64,000 nt of DNA from JAWLDA01 sp041686855 (lineage in GTDB: Bacteria > Bacillota > Limnochordia > DTU080 > RSA5): positions 232,948-296,947 of the forward strand of contig JAWLDA010000005.1 of NCBI GenBank assembly GCA_041686855.1. Reading direction: 5' to 3'. The notes below the pieces were generated by a model. That model saw only the letters and a program-made list of their open reading frames with translations, ran no database searches and was not told the DNA's origin. The first letter of the stretch is position 1. The number at the start of each line of letters is the position of its first letter. Shown here piece by piece: positions 1 through 8,393 of this stretch. A program made the position numbers and the translations under genes.

Positions 1-1
1 C

Positions 2-109
2 AGCTTGTTCGGCGCACTCAGCTACCTCTGTCTCCAGGTCTCCAGGGAACCGGTCGCTCGGGATCCTAAACGGCACGCGCGGATAGGAGGGGAGCTTCAT
101 CGACCGTAA
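2..109 (+). CDS. possible 3' end of an upstream gene (partial)
   Basis: One frame is open from the window edge to a TAA and would encode about 35 residues (SLFGALSYLCLQ... near its start), which could be the C-terminus of a membrane protein. It would overlap the next gene by 11 bases, as in a coupled operon. The other two forward frames are also open for 69-84 bases, so the evidence is weak and no function can be given. Confidence 0.25.
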   Translation, partial: SLFGALSYLCLQVSREPVARDPKRHARIGGELHRP

Positions 110-1004
110 AGCGCTCCTTGCCGCGCTGACCACTGTCCTGTTCTGGTCGTCCGCATTTGCCGGTATTCGGGTGGCGATCGAGGCGTACGGTCCTGGCCAC
201 CTGGCGCTCATCCGCTTCCTCTCCGCTTCGGCGCTCTTTGGAGTGTACGCTCTCGTGACGCGGATGCCGATGCCGGCTCGGCGGGACTGGCACCGCTTCG
301 CCTTGCTGGGCTTCTGCGCGGTGACGATTTATCACACGGCGCTGAATTTCGGCGAGCAAACGGTTCCGGCAGGGACGGCGAGCCTCATCATCGCGACGGT
401 CCCGGTCTTCACGGCGATCTTCTCCCGGATCTTTTTAGAAGAACGACTGACGGGCGTGGCGTGGGCCGGCCTCTTTTGGAGCCTCTTTGGCATCGCGGTG
501 ATGACTTTTGGCGGAGAGCGAGAGGTCGGTTTCACGCTCGGAGTGTTTTATGTCGCTGTGGCCGCTGTGTCGGGCGCGATTTATACGGTCTTCGTCAAAC
601 CGCTTCTGGCTCGTTACCCCCCGGTAAACAGCATGGCCTACGTGACATGGGCCGGGACTCTGCCACTGTTTCTCTTCGCTCCGGGCTTCCTTCAGACCCT
701 GAGCGCAGCTCCGATCGAATCGACCCTAATCGGCGTGTACATCGGCGTCTTTCCTGCTGGGATCGCTTACGCCTCGTGGAGCATCGCCCTCTCACGCCTC
801 CCGGTGAGCCGAGTCGCACCGTTTATGTATTTGGTCTCCCCCCTGGCCATTCTGTGGGGGTGGCTGTGGGCGGGTGAGGCGCCTACAGCCATGACATTGG
901 TAGGCGGCTTTATTGCCCTCTCCGGGGTGCTCGTCGTGCAGCTCTGGGGGCGCCGTCCGCTGAGCGCCCCCTCCACGAGCCGCAGCGCCAATGTGAGGGC
1001 CTAG
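99..1004 (+). CDS. EamA/DMT-superfamily transporter
   Basis: Inner-membrane drug/metabolite transporter with ten predicted helices in two EamA halves. The substrate cannot be told from sequence; family members export amino acids or other small metabolites. The first helix (LTTVLFWSSAFAGIRVAIEA) lies upstream of the first usual start codon, a GTG at 171. A GTG start would remove most of it. A strong Shine-Dalgarno (AGGAGG at 85-90) sits 8 bases before an ATC at 99 that would give MDRKALLAAL, the typical family N-terminus. I therefore place the start at ATC. The resulting length of 301 residues is normal for the family. The start codon is unusual and could reflect a sequence error. Confidence 0.85.
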   Translation: MDRKALLAALTTVLFWSSAFAGIRVAIEAYGPGHLALIRFLSASALFGVYALVTRMPMPARRDWHRFALLGFCAVTIYHTALNFGEQTVPAGTASLIIATVPVFTAIFSRIFLEERLTGVAWAGLFWSLFGIAVMTFGGEREVGFTLGVFYVAVAAVSGAIYTVFVKPLLARYPPVNSMAYVTWAGTLPLFLFAPGFLQTLSAAPIESTLIGVYIGVFPAGIAYASWSIALSRLPVSRVAPFMYLVSPLAILWGWLWAGEAPTAMTLVGGFIALSGVLVVQLWGRRPLSAPSTSRSANVRA

Positions 1005-1087
1005 GGACTCAAGCAATTCAGTGACTCGAGCGGTCTAGCGAATCTAGCGAATCAAGCGATCCAGTGACTCAAGTGGTCTAGCGAATC
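1004..1087. repeat. degenerate 8-9 bp tandem repeat array
   Basis: About ten head-to-tail units related to GAATCTAGC and GACTCAAGT lie between two convergent genes. Positions 1021-1045 and 1064-1087 are near-identical 24-mers. The array runs into the last codons of the neighbouring minus-strand gene and supplies its stop codon. Confidence 0.7.
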
Positions 1088-2151
1088 ATCCCCCGAGCGG
1101 CGACGGGCCAAACCTTCTCCACGTTGGCACCTCGAACACCGATCAACTCGTCGTGAAGATTGGTGACGACACAGGTGTGGTTGGGGATGATACGAATCAC
1201 TTCGCCCACCTCCGGCTTGCGCTCCCCTTCCGGGAAGCGGACGTACCCGTGCTCCTCGTTGAGGCGGTAGATGACGGCGTCGGGGTACTCGACGATGCGC
1301 CCGTGGCCCTTGAGGCCCAGCGTGTCCGCAGAGAGGCTCTTGGAGCCGGCGTCGATGATCGCTCGATCAGCCGTCGGCCGACTCACCACAGTGGCGCGAA
1401 TGTGCATGGCACAGTCATCCCACGTAGCGGCTCCTTTAGCGACACACGAGCGGTCGTAAAAGATGTAGGTACCGGCCCGGTGCTCCGTCGCTCCTGGGAT
1501 CTGAGGGAGCAGCGAGACGGCCGGCGTGCCCCCGGTGCTGACGATCTGGGCATTCAATCCGACACGATCTAATGCACGGTACGTCTCTTGTAGAAAACTG
1601 GCGGTCGCGTCGGTGATCGGGTAGGTCATCAGCCCCGCGAAACGCAAGTTGGGTAGGCCATCGACAAATTTGCCCAACTCAGCGGTCTCCTCCGGGGTTT
1701 GCGTCCCGTTGCGACCACTCCCGGTGTCACACTCCACGAGGACCGGCAACTCTTCTGCAGTGTCGCGCATGCTTTCCGACAGCCCTCTAGCTACATGAGC
1801 GTTGTCACAGAGGGTTAGTAGCCGCCCGCGTGTCGCCGCCTCCCGGAGGCGGTCCAGCTTTGCGGCGCCCAAGATATTATAGGTAAGAAAGATGTCCCCC
1901 AAGCCCGCTGCCTGCATGACGGCCACTTCGCCGAGCTTTTGGCAGGCAATCCCTTGTGCGCCCGCCGCCACCTGCATGTGAGCGATCTCCGGAATCTTGT
2001 GCGTTTTGATATGAGGGCGGAGCGCGACGCCTGCGTTGTCACAAAGCCGCTGCATGCGAGCAATGTTGGCTTCCATGACGTCGAGATCGATGGTGACGAC
2101 CGGGGTGTCGTTTAAGTCAACGCTATCGCTTATGTGGGTTTTGGCATTCAC
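1078..2151 (-). CDS. D-threonine aldolase / D-serine dehydratase-like PLP enzyme
   Basis: Cytosolic fold-type III PLP enzyme of the DSD1/D-threonine aldolase family, acting on D-beta-hydroxy amino acids. The N-terminal alanine-racemase-type barrel carries the PLP lysine in RPHIKTHK (about residue 50). Phosphate-binding and substrate loops follow (STGGTPAV about 206; HRAGTYIFYD about 225). The C-terminal metal site is PNHTCVVTNLHDEL (about 325), where the HxC pair is expected to bind the divalent metal. Its 357 residues are typical. The start is a GTG with a modest AAAGGA upstream. The gene stands alone, converging on the DMT transporter, so the physiological substrate is unclear. Confidence 0.85.
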   Translation of the reverse strand: MNAKTHISDSVDLNDTPVVTIDLDVMEANIARMQRLCDNAGVALRPHIKTHKIPEIAHMQVAAGAQGIACQKLGEVAVMQAAGLGDIFLTYNILGAAKLDRLREAATRGRLLTLCDNAHVARGLSESMRDTAEELPVLVECDTGSGRNGTQTPEETAELGKFVDGLPNLRFAGLMTYPITDATASFLQETYRALDRVGLNAQIVSTGGTPAVSLLPQIPGATEHRAGTYIFYDRSCVAKGAATWDDCAMHIRATVVSRPTADRAIIDAGSKSLSADTLGLKGHGRIVEYPDAVIYRLNEEHGYVRFPEGERKPEVGEVIRIIPNHTCVVTNLHDELIGVRGANVEKVWPVAARGMIR

Positions 2152-2357
2152 TTAAGAATGGCACATCCTTTCGCGTGGAGCACCTTTACCGTATTGCTAA
2201 GTGGGGTAGAGCTTCCGGCATGGGGCGTCAGATCCTGCGTGCTCCTAGAGATAACGGAGTCTTGGATATGGGGTGGCACGCCTAATCCTATGCCGATGGC
2301 GCCTGTGGTCTATGATCGACACTTTAAGAGTCGAGAGTATTAGTCTAGGACTCGAGA

Positions 2358-2399
2358 GTCTAAGGTCAATAGTCCACGGTCAATAGTCTACGGTCTATG
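2358..2399. repeat. heptanucleotide tandem array in a 316-bp intergenic region
   Basis: Six consecutive 7-mers of the form GTCnAnn (GTCTAAG, GTCAATA, GTCCACG, GTCAATA, GTCTACG, GTCTATG). Looser related units extend back to about 2325. The rest of the gene-free stretch 2152-2467 shows no credible ORF, RNA gene or terminator. Confidence 0.7.
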
Positions 2400-2467
2400 G
2401 CGGTTGCACTTTGGCGGCACCCATCCCGGATTGCCCCCCTCGGAAGGCCCTTCCTGGCTTTCACCCG

Positions 2468-3505
2468 CTACGGAGCGCTTTGGGCCGCTTTTATGTAGCG
2501 CTGGCTACAGTGCTTCAGGTACTGGATCGTCTGCTTAAATCCCCGCAATACCCTCATTGGCAGCTTGTCTCCAATTTTCCTACGCAAATTAGTGAGCGAA
2601 AGGTCCTCGGCGTGGACGACGACAAGAGCGATCTTTTTGTCTTTACAGATCTGCCGCTTGAGGGCGTCGCGTTTTCGTTGTGCGATCACTTCCTGTTTTG
2701 AGAAGCGTCCCGTCGCGACGTAATGCTGCCTTCCGTTGAACTCGAACGCCACGCGATCCACTGGGTAGAAACGGTCGAGCTCCATCCGCTCTCCAGTGGA
2801 TGGATTCTCAAGGAAATTCGGTCTAGCGCCGTCCTCGCACTCCTGTGTGTCGACAATTAGTGACAGGCACGCCCGCAAAAGCCCTTCCCCACTGTACTTC
2901 GACTCCCCCAGGCCCCTTGCGACCTCCGCTTTATACGCTTGGTCGGCGTGTTGAAGTCGAAACCAGAGGGACGCGCGCCGGTTCTCTTGCCTGATCGCGA
3001 TCCAGTGTGCCGCGGCGAGGGCGCGAATGGCACGCTTCACGGTCTTTATGTGTAAACCGGTCTTCTTACTGAATTCAGCCCACTTGAAGAAGCCCGTCAA
3101 GCCATTGAATTCAGACGTCGCCTGCAGCAGCCCGTAACACAGAAGCGTCTGCGGGCGCACTGTATGGGACGCTCGGATCAAGTCCACCGGAATCTTTACG
3201 ACAGATGGGTTGTCCAGGGCGGGAAAGCCAATTCGCCAGCGCCGCTTCCCGGAAGAACGCTGACGATAGGAGACGAGCCAACCCGAGGCTACTGCACTTT
3301 TTAAGGCCACATACACGGTGGAACGGGCCAGGCCGGTGCGCTTTGCGAGACGATCCGGCATGTGAGACCGTTGTCGTTTGTGCGTTGCGTCAAAGCGCAA
3401 CCTGATCCAGAGCAACTTCGCAGCGGGCGTCAACGACCGAGAGAGCAATAGGGCGAGTGGAACGTCAACCGTCCGCACCTGCAACCGCAACTGCACCCGT
3501 GCCAC
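2468..3505 (-). CDS. two-HTH protein with PD-(D/E)XK-like nuclease C-terminus
   Basis: I do not recognise a named family. The first about 95 residues resemble a winged helix (LAKRTGLARSTVYVALKSAV). A second winged-helix-like segment lies at about 145-190 (FSKKTGLHIKTVKRAIRAL). The last third holds LDRFYPVDRVAFEFNGRQHY, followed by QRKRDALKRQICKDKK and a short hydrophobic strand. That order (acidic residue, E-F-x-G-x-Q-H, then RxxxxK) resembles Vsr/DUF559-type nuclease domains. A second GTG at 3496 is better spaced from GAGGAGG than the one at 3505. The promoter side faces the 223-bp direct repeats. It could be a nuclease, a replication or transcription regulator, or a defence gene; function is unproven. 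Confidence 0.6.
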   Translation of the reverse strand: MARVQLRLQVRTVDVPLALLLSRSLTPAAKLLWIRLRFDATHKRQRSHMPDRLAKRTGLARSTVYVALKSAVASGWLVSYRQRSSGKRRWRIGFPALDNPSVVKIPVDLIRASHTVRPQTLLCYGLLQATSEFNGLTGFFKWAEFSKKTGLHIKTVKRAIRALAAAHWIAIRQENRRASLWFRLQHADQAYKAEVARGLGESKYSGEGLLRACLSLIVDTQECEDGARPNFLENPSTGERMELDRFYPVDRVAFEFNGRQHYVATGRFSKQEVIAQRKRDALKRQICKDKKIALVVVHAEDLSLTNLRRKIGDKLPMRVLRGFKQTIQYLKHCSQRYIKAAQSAP

Positions 3506-3698
3506 CTCCTCGTCGATCTACTCGTTGGCCTTCGGGATGAATCGCTTGGTGATGGTGCGCTCGAACCGCTGTAGATAACCTCCGCCACTTCTTGCACAAA
3601 CATTTGTTCGCCAGGCCAATAGAACCCTTCCCGTGACGCGATCCGAGGGTGATGTAACACAGAAAACTTAATAGCAAAGCGGCTTCGACGTCCCAGTG

Positions 3699-4500
3699 GT
3701 CCGAAAAATGCCCGGTACATCCTCGGCGTGGTCCGGTGGAGGCTTCTGTCCACAGTGCTGAGCAGAAAAGTCCTGCTCAACGAGGGTGACCTCGCGAACC
3801 GAAGCAATGGATGGCGGAGTTGGGCCCCTAGCGGGAACTTCTCGGACAGCGAAGGTACGGTCGTCGGGCCAACTGCCGTCGGTCTCAGATTTGCCGCTGC
3901 AACGGGCGCCGACCCACAGGCGTCCGAAAAATGCCCGGTACTTACTCAGCGTGGTCCGATGGAGGCTTCTGTCCACAGTGCTGAGCAGAAAAGTCCTGCT
4001 CAACGAGGGTGACCTCGCGAACCGAAGCAATGGATGGCGGAGTTGGGCCCCTAGCGGGCACTTTTCGGACAGCGAAGGTACGGTCGTCGGGCCAACTGCC
4101 GTCGGTCTCAGATTTGCCGCTGCAACGGGCGCCGACCCACGGGCGTCCGACACACCGGCGTTTGACTCAGCGGGTGTCCGACCCCTACGGGCGCCGACCC
4201 ACGGGCGTCCGAAAAATGCCCGGTACATCCTCAGCGTGGTCCGATGGAGGCTTCTGTCCACAGTGTTGAGCAGAAAAGGCCTGCTCAACGAGGGTGACCT
4301 CGCGAACCGAAACAATGGATGGCGGAGTTGGGCCCTTAGCGGGCACTTTTCGGACAGCGAAGGTACGGTCGTCGGGCCAACTGCCGTCGGTCTCAGATTT
4401 GCCGCTGCAACGGGCGCCGACCCAGCGAGTGTCCGAGCCGCGGGTGTCCGAACCCTACGGGCGCCGACCCAGCGGGCGTCCGAGCCTCGGGCGTCCGAGA
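3699..4500. repeat. three 223-bp direct repeats with nested inverted repeats
   Basis: Near-identical copies begin at 3699, 3922 and 4207. Copies 2 and 3 are separated by 62 bp made of short GGGCGTCCGA-type subrepeats, and similar subrepeats close the array. Each unit opens with GTCCGAAAAATGCCCG. In copies 2 and 3 its reverse complement recurs with one mismatch (CGGGCACTTTTCGGAC, 4055-4070 and 4340-4355). The 223-bp period is not a multiple of three, so the long open frames on both strands here change frame from copy to copy and are unlikely to be genes. Confidence 0.85.
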
Positions 4501-4824
4501 AAGAACCGCATAAGTGCGCCAGAGGCGCAACGTATTTATTCAAACGAAATCTGCGTGCTAAACCCCCGATTCTGTTGGGGAAAAGTGGAACGTTAAACAA
4601 AGTGTGCTCGCCTTAAGCAAGCTGCAATCGCTGATCGGACGAAGCCGGGGCACGCGCTGTGAAACGGAATGACACGGCACAAAGCGGAGGCTACGTGGTG
4701 TGGATCGAAACTCGTGCCAACAAACGTGGATATGTCTCAACCTCCGCATGGGTGTGGAGCTTGGGCGGACTTGGGACTGTACGTGGGTACGATGCCGCAC
4801 TCCATTTGGTGGTCTTGGAAGGCT
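4501..4824. other. gene-free stretch
   Basis: No convincing coding region, RNA or regulatory element is visible. A small open frame running into the following 18-bp repeats has no Shine-Dalgarno or family resemblance. The stretch is richer in A and T near 4510-4620 than its surroundings. Confidence 0.5.
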
Positions 4825-4896
4825 TGGAGGATTTAAGGGAAATGGAGGATTTAAGGGGATTGGAGGACTTAAGGGAATTGGAGGTCTTGAGGTACG
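4825..4896. repeat. 18-bp tandem repeats
   Basis: Four tandem units based on TGGAGGATTTAAGGGAAA; the fourth is more diverged. Each contains a TTTAA or CTTAAG core. The period is a multiple of three, so the plus strand reads as LEDLRE-type hexapeptides, but no gene signals support translation. Confidence 0.75.
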
Positions 4897-5041
4897 AATG
4901 AATTAATCGTGGGACGGCCGCAATGAAGGCCGAAGCCTCACCTGTGCGAGCGAGGATCTCCGGCCTCCGTTCCACCACGCTTTCGCAGTTACGCTATTCG
5001 GTTAGAGCGCAATGAGCGCTACTGTAGCAACAGCCCATCGA

Positions 5042-5111
5042 CGCAACACCGCAACACCGCAACATCGCCCCAACCCCACATCGCCCCAACCCCACATCGC
5101 CCCAACCCCAC
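5042..5111. repeat. 8-bp and 16-bp tandem repeats
   Basis: Three tandem copies of the 8-mer CGCAACAC (the last ends in T) run into three perfect copies of the 16-mer ATCGCCCCAACCCCAC. The 16-mer looks like two diverged 8-mers. The array lies just downstream of the secreted repeat protein on the minus strand. Confidence 0.8.
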
Positions 5112-5130
5112 ACCGCTACAACCCACAACG

Positions 5131-5904
5131 TTACGGCGCCACGACGTACCAGACTTCGCCGACGCCTTGGCCGGTCGTGTCGCCCGGCTTCTCGTCGTTG
5201 ATCCACCCGTACAGCGGCATGCCGTTATAGGCGATCTGGCGTGACCCGTCCTCGCGGGTGATTACGCTGATCGCATCGGGGTCGACGCCCTCACCAGCCA
5301 CCGGCTCACCATAGGCAATCAGCGTTGGTGGCCAGTTGCCCGCGCATCGGCCGGAGCAGTTGCTGACGCCTTCTTCGTCCCGGGTGTACAAATAAAGGGT
5401 CATTCCGGTACCGTCAATGAGGTATTTGCCGAGATTCGCATTCTCTGCCACGCGCAGGGTGGGGCTCGGGTTAACGACGTACCACACATCACCCACACCT
5501 TGGCCGGTGGTATCTCCGGGTTTGGCGTCCCGTACCCAGTAGTAGAGGGGAATGCCGTTGTAGGTGACGTGCAGCGTGCCGTCGTCGGCGCGCTTCACCA
5601 CGTCGAGCTCACCTGCGAGGCCGTCGGGCAGCATGAGCTGGTCCTCAGACTCAACGGTAAGCGCGGGCCAGTTGGCCAGACAGCGACCGCTACAGTTGCT
5701 GACGCCCGGTTGATCCGGGGTGTACAAATAGAGCGTGAGGTCGTCGGGACCGATCAAGTAGTGGCCCAACTCGGGTGAGTAAGCCACCTTGACTGTGGGC
5801 TCCGTCGCGCTGGCAAGGGCCGGCAGGGCCAACAGAACGAGGGTTGCTACTGCTAAGAGGAGAACTCTGGCACGGGTGGTTCGCAATCCAATCCGGTATC
5901 TCAT
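5131..5904 (-). CDS. secreted repeat protein (COG4315 / Lipoprotein_15 type)
   Basis: Exported protein of unknown biochemical role, 257 residues. The N-terminus is a signal peptide (VLLLAVATLVLLALPALASA) without a lipobox cysteine. Two copies follow of the PF03640-type module containing LGxYLIGxxxxTLYLYTxDxxGVSNCSGRCxxNWP, at about residues 40-140 and 150-250. Each ends in GDTTGQGVG(D/E)VWYVV. The paired cysteines NCSGRC probably form disulfides or bind a ligand. The start ATG was chosen because it follows CGGAGG by 10 bases and gives a clean signal peptide; an upstream ATG would add 24 non-signal residues. Related proteins are widespread in actinobacteria and Chloroflexota. Confidence 0.85.
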   Translation of the reverse strand: MRYRIGLRTTRARVLLLAVATLVLLALPALASATEPTVKVAYSPELGHYLIGPDDLTLYLYTPDQPGVSNCSGRCLANWPALTVESEDQLMLPDGLAGELDVVKRADDGTLHVTYNGIPLYYWVRDAKPGDTTGQGVGDVWYVVNPSPTLRVAENANLGKYLIDGTGMTLYLYTRDEEGVSNCSGRCAGNWPPTLIAYGEPVAGEGVDPDAISVITREDGSRQIAYNGMPLYGWINDEKPGDTTGQGVGEVWYVVAP

Positions 5905-6008
5905 CGATTTATCGCCTCCGAAAATGTGGTCCTTCATCCGGAGATACGGAGGAAAGGCAGGAGGTGGATCACCCAAAGTCTGACGATTTGTAAAAGCGTG
6001 GAGGGTGC

Positions 6009-6878
6009 GTGGTGCAGCAACACTCTGAAATCGTATGGAACGAAATCGTTGCAGGCGCTTTTCAGGAGTACCCGATCTTCGTTCTTCACGCTCCGTGTCG
6101 ACGAGCGCGGGTGACCCGATTTCATCGTCAACCCGGTCTGGAGCTTCACTTCAGCCACAGTGGACGGGGATCGTTTCACTTAGAAAATCGCGTCCTGCCG
6201 CTCGTCGGCCGTCATGTAGTGATTCTGGGCGGCTCCCAACCCCATCAGGTGTTTGCAGACGTCACGTCGGGGTACAAGCGGACGGTCGTATGCATCGACA
6301 CGCCGGTCGTAGAGATGGTGCGGAGCTTCTTCCCTGACGGTCAGACGCCTGAGTTCTTACGCACAGGGAGCGCGTCGGAGGCTGTGGTACCCTGGAGCCT
6401 TTGGCGCCGGCTGAGTGGGTACCTTGCTCACATTCACGATGAATACCGAGGGCGTGAACGCGGGTGGGAGCAGTCTATCTTTGCGTCGGTGGTACAACTG
6501 ATCGTCTTGCTCGAACGGGTAAGGGTGAATCCCATTAAGGAGGAACGACCGGAGGATCTCGTCTCTCGCTGTCTCGACGTGATCGAATCGCATCTGGATT
6601 CTGACATCAATGCTGAGATATTGGCCCGGCTGTTGAACGTCTCGCCGAAGCACCTCTCACGTGTCTTTAACCGCGCCGTGGGTTGCGGCATCCGCCACTA
6701 CCTCAAGCGCCGACGTATCGAAGTGGCAAAGAGAATGCTCCTCGATGATCGGGAGGTAAGTGTGCAAGAGATCGCCTTTCTTTGTGGATTTAAAGCGCTC
6801 TCGCATTTCTGTCGCTCCTTTCGCGAATTGACGGGGACGACACCGACTCAATTCCGACAGCCTGAACGCGGCGACTAA
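6009..6878 (+). CDS. AraC-family transcriptional regulator
   Basis: DNA-binding regulator of 289 residues. The N-terminal half is a cupin-like sensing domain (LELHFSHSGRGSFHLENR and PLVGRHVVILGGSQPH). The C-terminal about 100 residues form the paired HTH of the family: LARLLNVSPKHLSRVFNRAV, then VQEIAFLCGFKALSHFCRSF and the closing TPTQFRQ. The start is a GTG preceded by GGAGGG. It lies upstream of an FAD oxidoreductase in the same orientation, with a separate promoter between them, so the oxidoreductase is a plausible target. The ligand is unknown, though a sugar or uronate is common for this subfamily. Confidence 0.9.
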   Translation: MVQQHSEIVWNEIVAGAFQEYPIFVLHAPCRRARVTRFHRQPGLELHFSHSGRGSFHLENRVLPLVGRHVVILGGSQPHQVFADVTSGYKRTVVCIDTPVVEMVRSFFPDGQTPEFLRTGSASEAVVPWSLWRRLSGYLAHIHDEYRGRERGWEQSIFASVVQLIVLLERVRVNPIKEERPEDLVSRCLDVIESHLDSDINAEILARLLNVSPKHLSRVFNRAVGCGIRHYLKRRRIEVAKRMLLDDREVSVQEIAFLCGFKALSHFCRSFRELTGTTPTQFRQPERGD

Positions 6879-6948
6879 GCAGTGTCTAACTTGAGGTAAA
6901 GAGATAACTGGTGAGGCGGTTGGCAGACAAATGAAGACGGTTGGGTCG

Positions 6949-6957
6949 TGCTATAGT
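6949..6957 (+). promoter_or_regulatory. putative extended -10 promoter
   Basis: TGCTATAGT fits an extended -10 element (TGnTATAnT). No good -35 hexamer is visible. It lies 35 bases before the TTG start of the FAD oxidoreductase. Confidence 0.45.
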
Positions 6958-6991
6958 CGGTTCAAAGGTTAGGCAAAGGGGATGGGTAGAT

Positions 6992-8272
6992 TTGCGGATC
7001 TTGGAACCCTCAAGGCATATTCCGGTCGCCGGCGAGTACGATGTCGTCGTCTGCGGCGGCGGACCTGCAGGTGTGTCGGCCGCCGTTGCGGCGGCACAGA
7101 ACGGGGCGAAGACACTCCTCATTGAAGGGGAGGGATGCCTCGGAGGGATATGGACGGCCGGTCAGCTCTGCGTCATCCTCGACGCGGCGGGCAAGGGCGG
7201 TCTCATGCATGAGTTCGAGAGCAGGCTCAAGAGTCACGACGCGTACCTTGTCAAGTCCGGTCGGAGCAAGTACACCTACGACGTCGAGGCAATGAAGTAC
7301 ATCTTGGATACGATGTGCGCCGAAGTGGGTGTCGACGTTAGACTGCACACACGGGTGGTCGCCGTGAACCGGGATGGTGAGCGCATCACCTCGATTGTGA
7401 CAGAGAGTTATAGCGGGCGCGAGGCGATCCGAGCCAAGATGTTTGTCGAGGCGACCGGGAACGGGCAAATGGCTGCGTCGGCCGGCTGCGCGTTCGACGT
7501 AGGGCACCCAAAGACCGGGCAAACGCAACCGGCGACACTGATTGGAATCATAAGTGGCGCCCCCGCCGATGAGCCGGGTACCCGCAGTATGGACGAGAAG
7601 CTTGCGTTTTTGCGACTCCTCCAGTCGGTGGGCTTTGAGCCGTCGTACCGAAAGCCGTCGATGTGGCGACTCCCCAACCCCGAGCTCTGTTGTCTGTCGG
7701 TGCACCACGCCTACGGCGTGCCGTGTGATGACGCCAAAGCCATTACGAAAGCGACCATCGAAGGTCGTCGCCAGCTCAATCAAGCCGTTCAGGCGTTGCG
7801 GCAGCTCCCGGCGTGGCGCAATGTCCGTCTCGTCAGCACGGCAACTCACCTCGGGATCCGTGAGGGACGGCGCATTCGGGGACTCTACTACCTCGACGTC
7901 GATGACATTCAAAACGGGACGCGCTTTGACGACGGTATCTGTCTCGTTCGCTTCGGCGTCGACATTCACGCGGTCACGATGAACGACGATGACCGGCAAG
8001 AAGGGTACAGCCAAGGGATCAAGGTGCGGCCGTACAACATACCTTTGCGTTCCCTGATCGCTAGAGATGTGAGCAACCTTGCTCTGGCGGGGCGGTGTGT
8101 CAGCGGGGACTTTTACGCGCACGCATCGTACCGCGTAACGGGGAACTCCGTTCCGATGGGAGAGGCTGCAGGGATTGCTGCCGCCATGTCGGCCGAAGCC
8201 AGTGTCGCGTTGCGAGATCTCGATGGCGGACGCGTGCGACAAGCGATGCTCTCGCGCGGGTACGAGGTTTGA
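6992..8272 (+). CDS. FAD-dependent oxidoreductase
   Basis: Flavoprotein of the FAD_oxidored family (PF12831), 426 residues. The Rossmann dinucleotide motif is close to the N-terminus (YDVVVCGGGPAGVSAAVAAA). The ribose-binding acid is in LLIEGEGCLGG. The C-terminal FAD-contact region is NLALAGRCVSGDFYAHASYR followed by GEAAGIAAA. I prefer the TTG start, giving LRILEPSRHIPV. The upstream in-frame GTG at 6941 lies before the predicted -10 box and would not be transcribed from it. Relatives oxidise small hydroxylated substrates or act with glycoside catabolism, but the substrate is not determinable here. Confidence 0.85.
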   Translation: MRILEPSRHIPVAGEYDVVVCGGGPAGVSAAVAAAQNGAKTLLIEGEGCLGGIWTAGQLCVILDAAGKGGLMHEFESRLKSHDAYLVKSGRSKYTYDVEAMKYILDTMCAEVGVDVRLHTRVVAVNRDGERITSIVTESYSGREAIRAKMFVEATGNGQMAASAGCAFDVGHPKTGQTQPATLIGIISGAPADEPGTRSMDEKLAFLRLLQSVGFEPSYRKPSMWRLPNPELCCLSVHHAYGVPCDDAKAITKATIEGRRQLNQAVQALRQLPAWRNVRLVSTATHLGIREGRRIRGLYYLDVDDIQNGTRFDDGICLVRFGVDIHAVTMNDDDRQEGYSQGIKVRPYNIPLRSLIARDVSNLALAGRCVSGDFYAHASYRVTGNSVPMGEAAGIAAAMSAEASVALRDLDGGRVRQAMLSRGYEV

Positions 8273-8309
8273 CCGTCAAGCAAAGGAACATCCTCAAGCC
8301 ACTGCAAAA

Positions 8310-8340
8310 GTAACCCCGGAGGCGTGGCCCCCGGGGTTAC
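8310..8340. terminator. hairpin terminator between convergent genes
   Basis: A perfect 10-bp stem (GTAACCCCGG / CCGGGGTTAC) with an 11-base loop lies 37 bases after the oxidoreductase stop codon. It precedes the convergent cupredoxin gene. There is no strong T-run, so it may act in both directions or weakly. Confidence 0.7.
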
Positions 8341-8393
8341 TTCGGCATTCGGCGGGGCTTGCGTGGTCGATAGTCACCCTTCGTTACTGTTCG

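Noticed and set aside
3668..4616. Long open frames on both strands across the 223-bp repeats
   Set aside because: The repeat period is not divisible by three, so the frames change from copy to copy. No ribosome sites or family resemblance were seen.
4659..4901. 80-codon frame ending in LEDLRE-type repeats
   Set aside because: Its repeats arise from an 18-bp non-coding tandem array. There is no Shine-Dalgarno and the rest is low in protein-like character.
7010..8242. 410-codon frame opposite the FAD oxidoreductase
   Set aside because: It is the antisense shadow of a gene with clear FAD motifs; its own translation has no recognisable domain.
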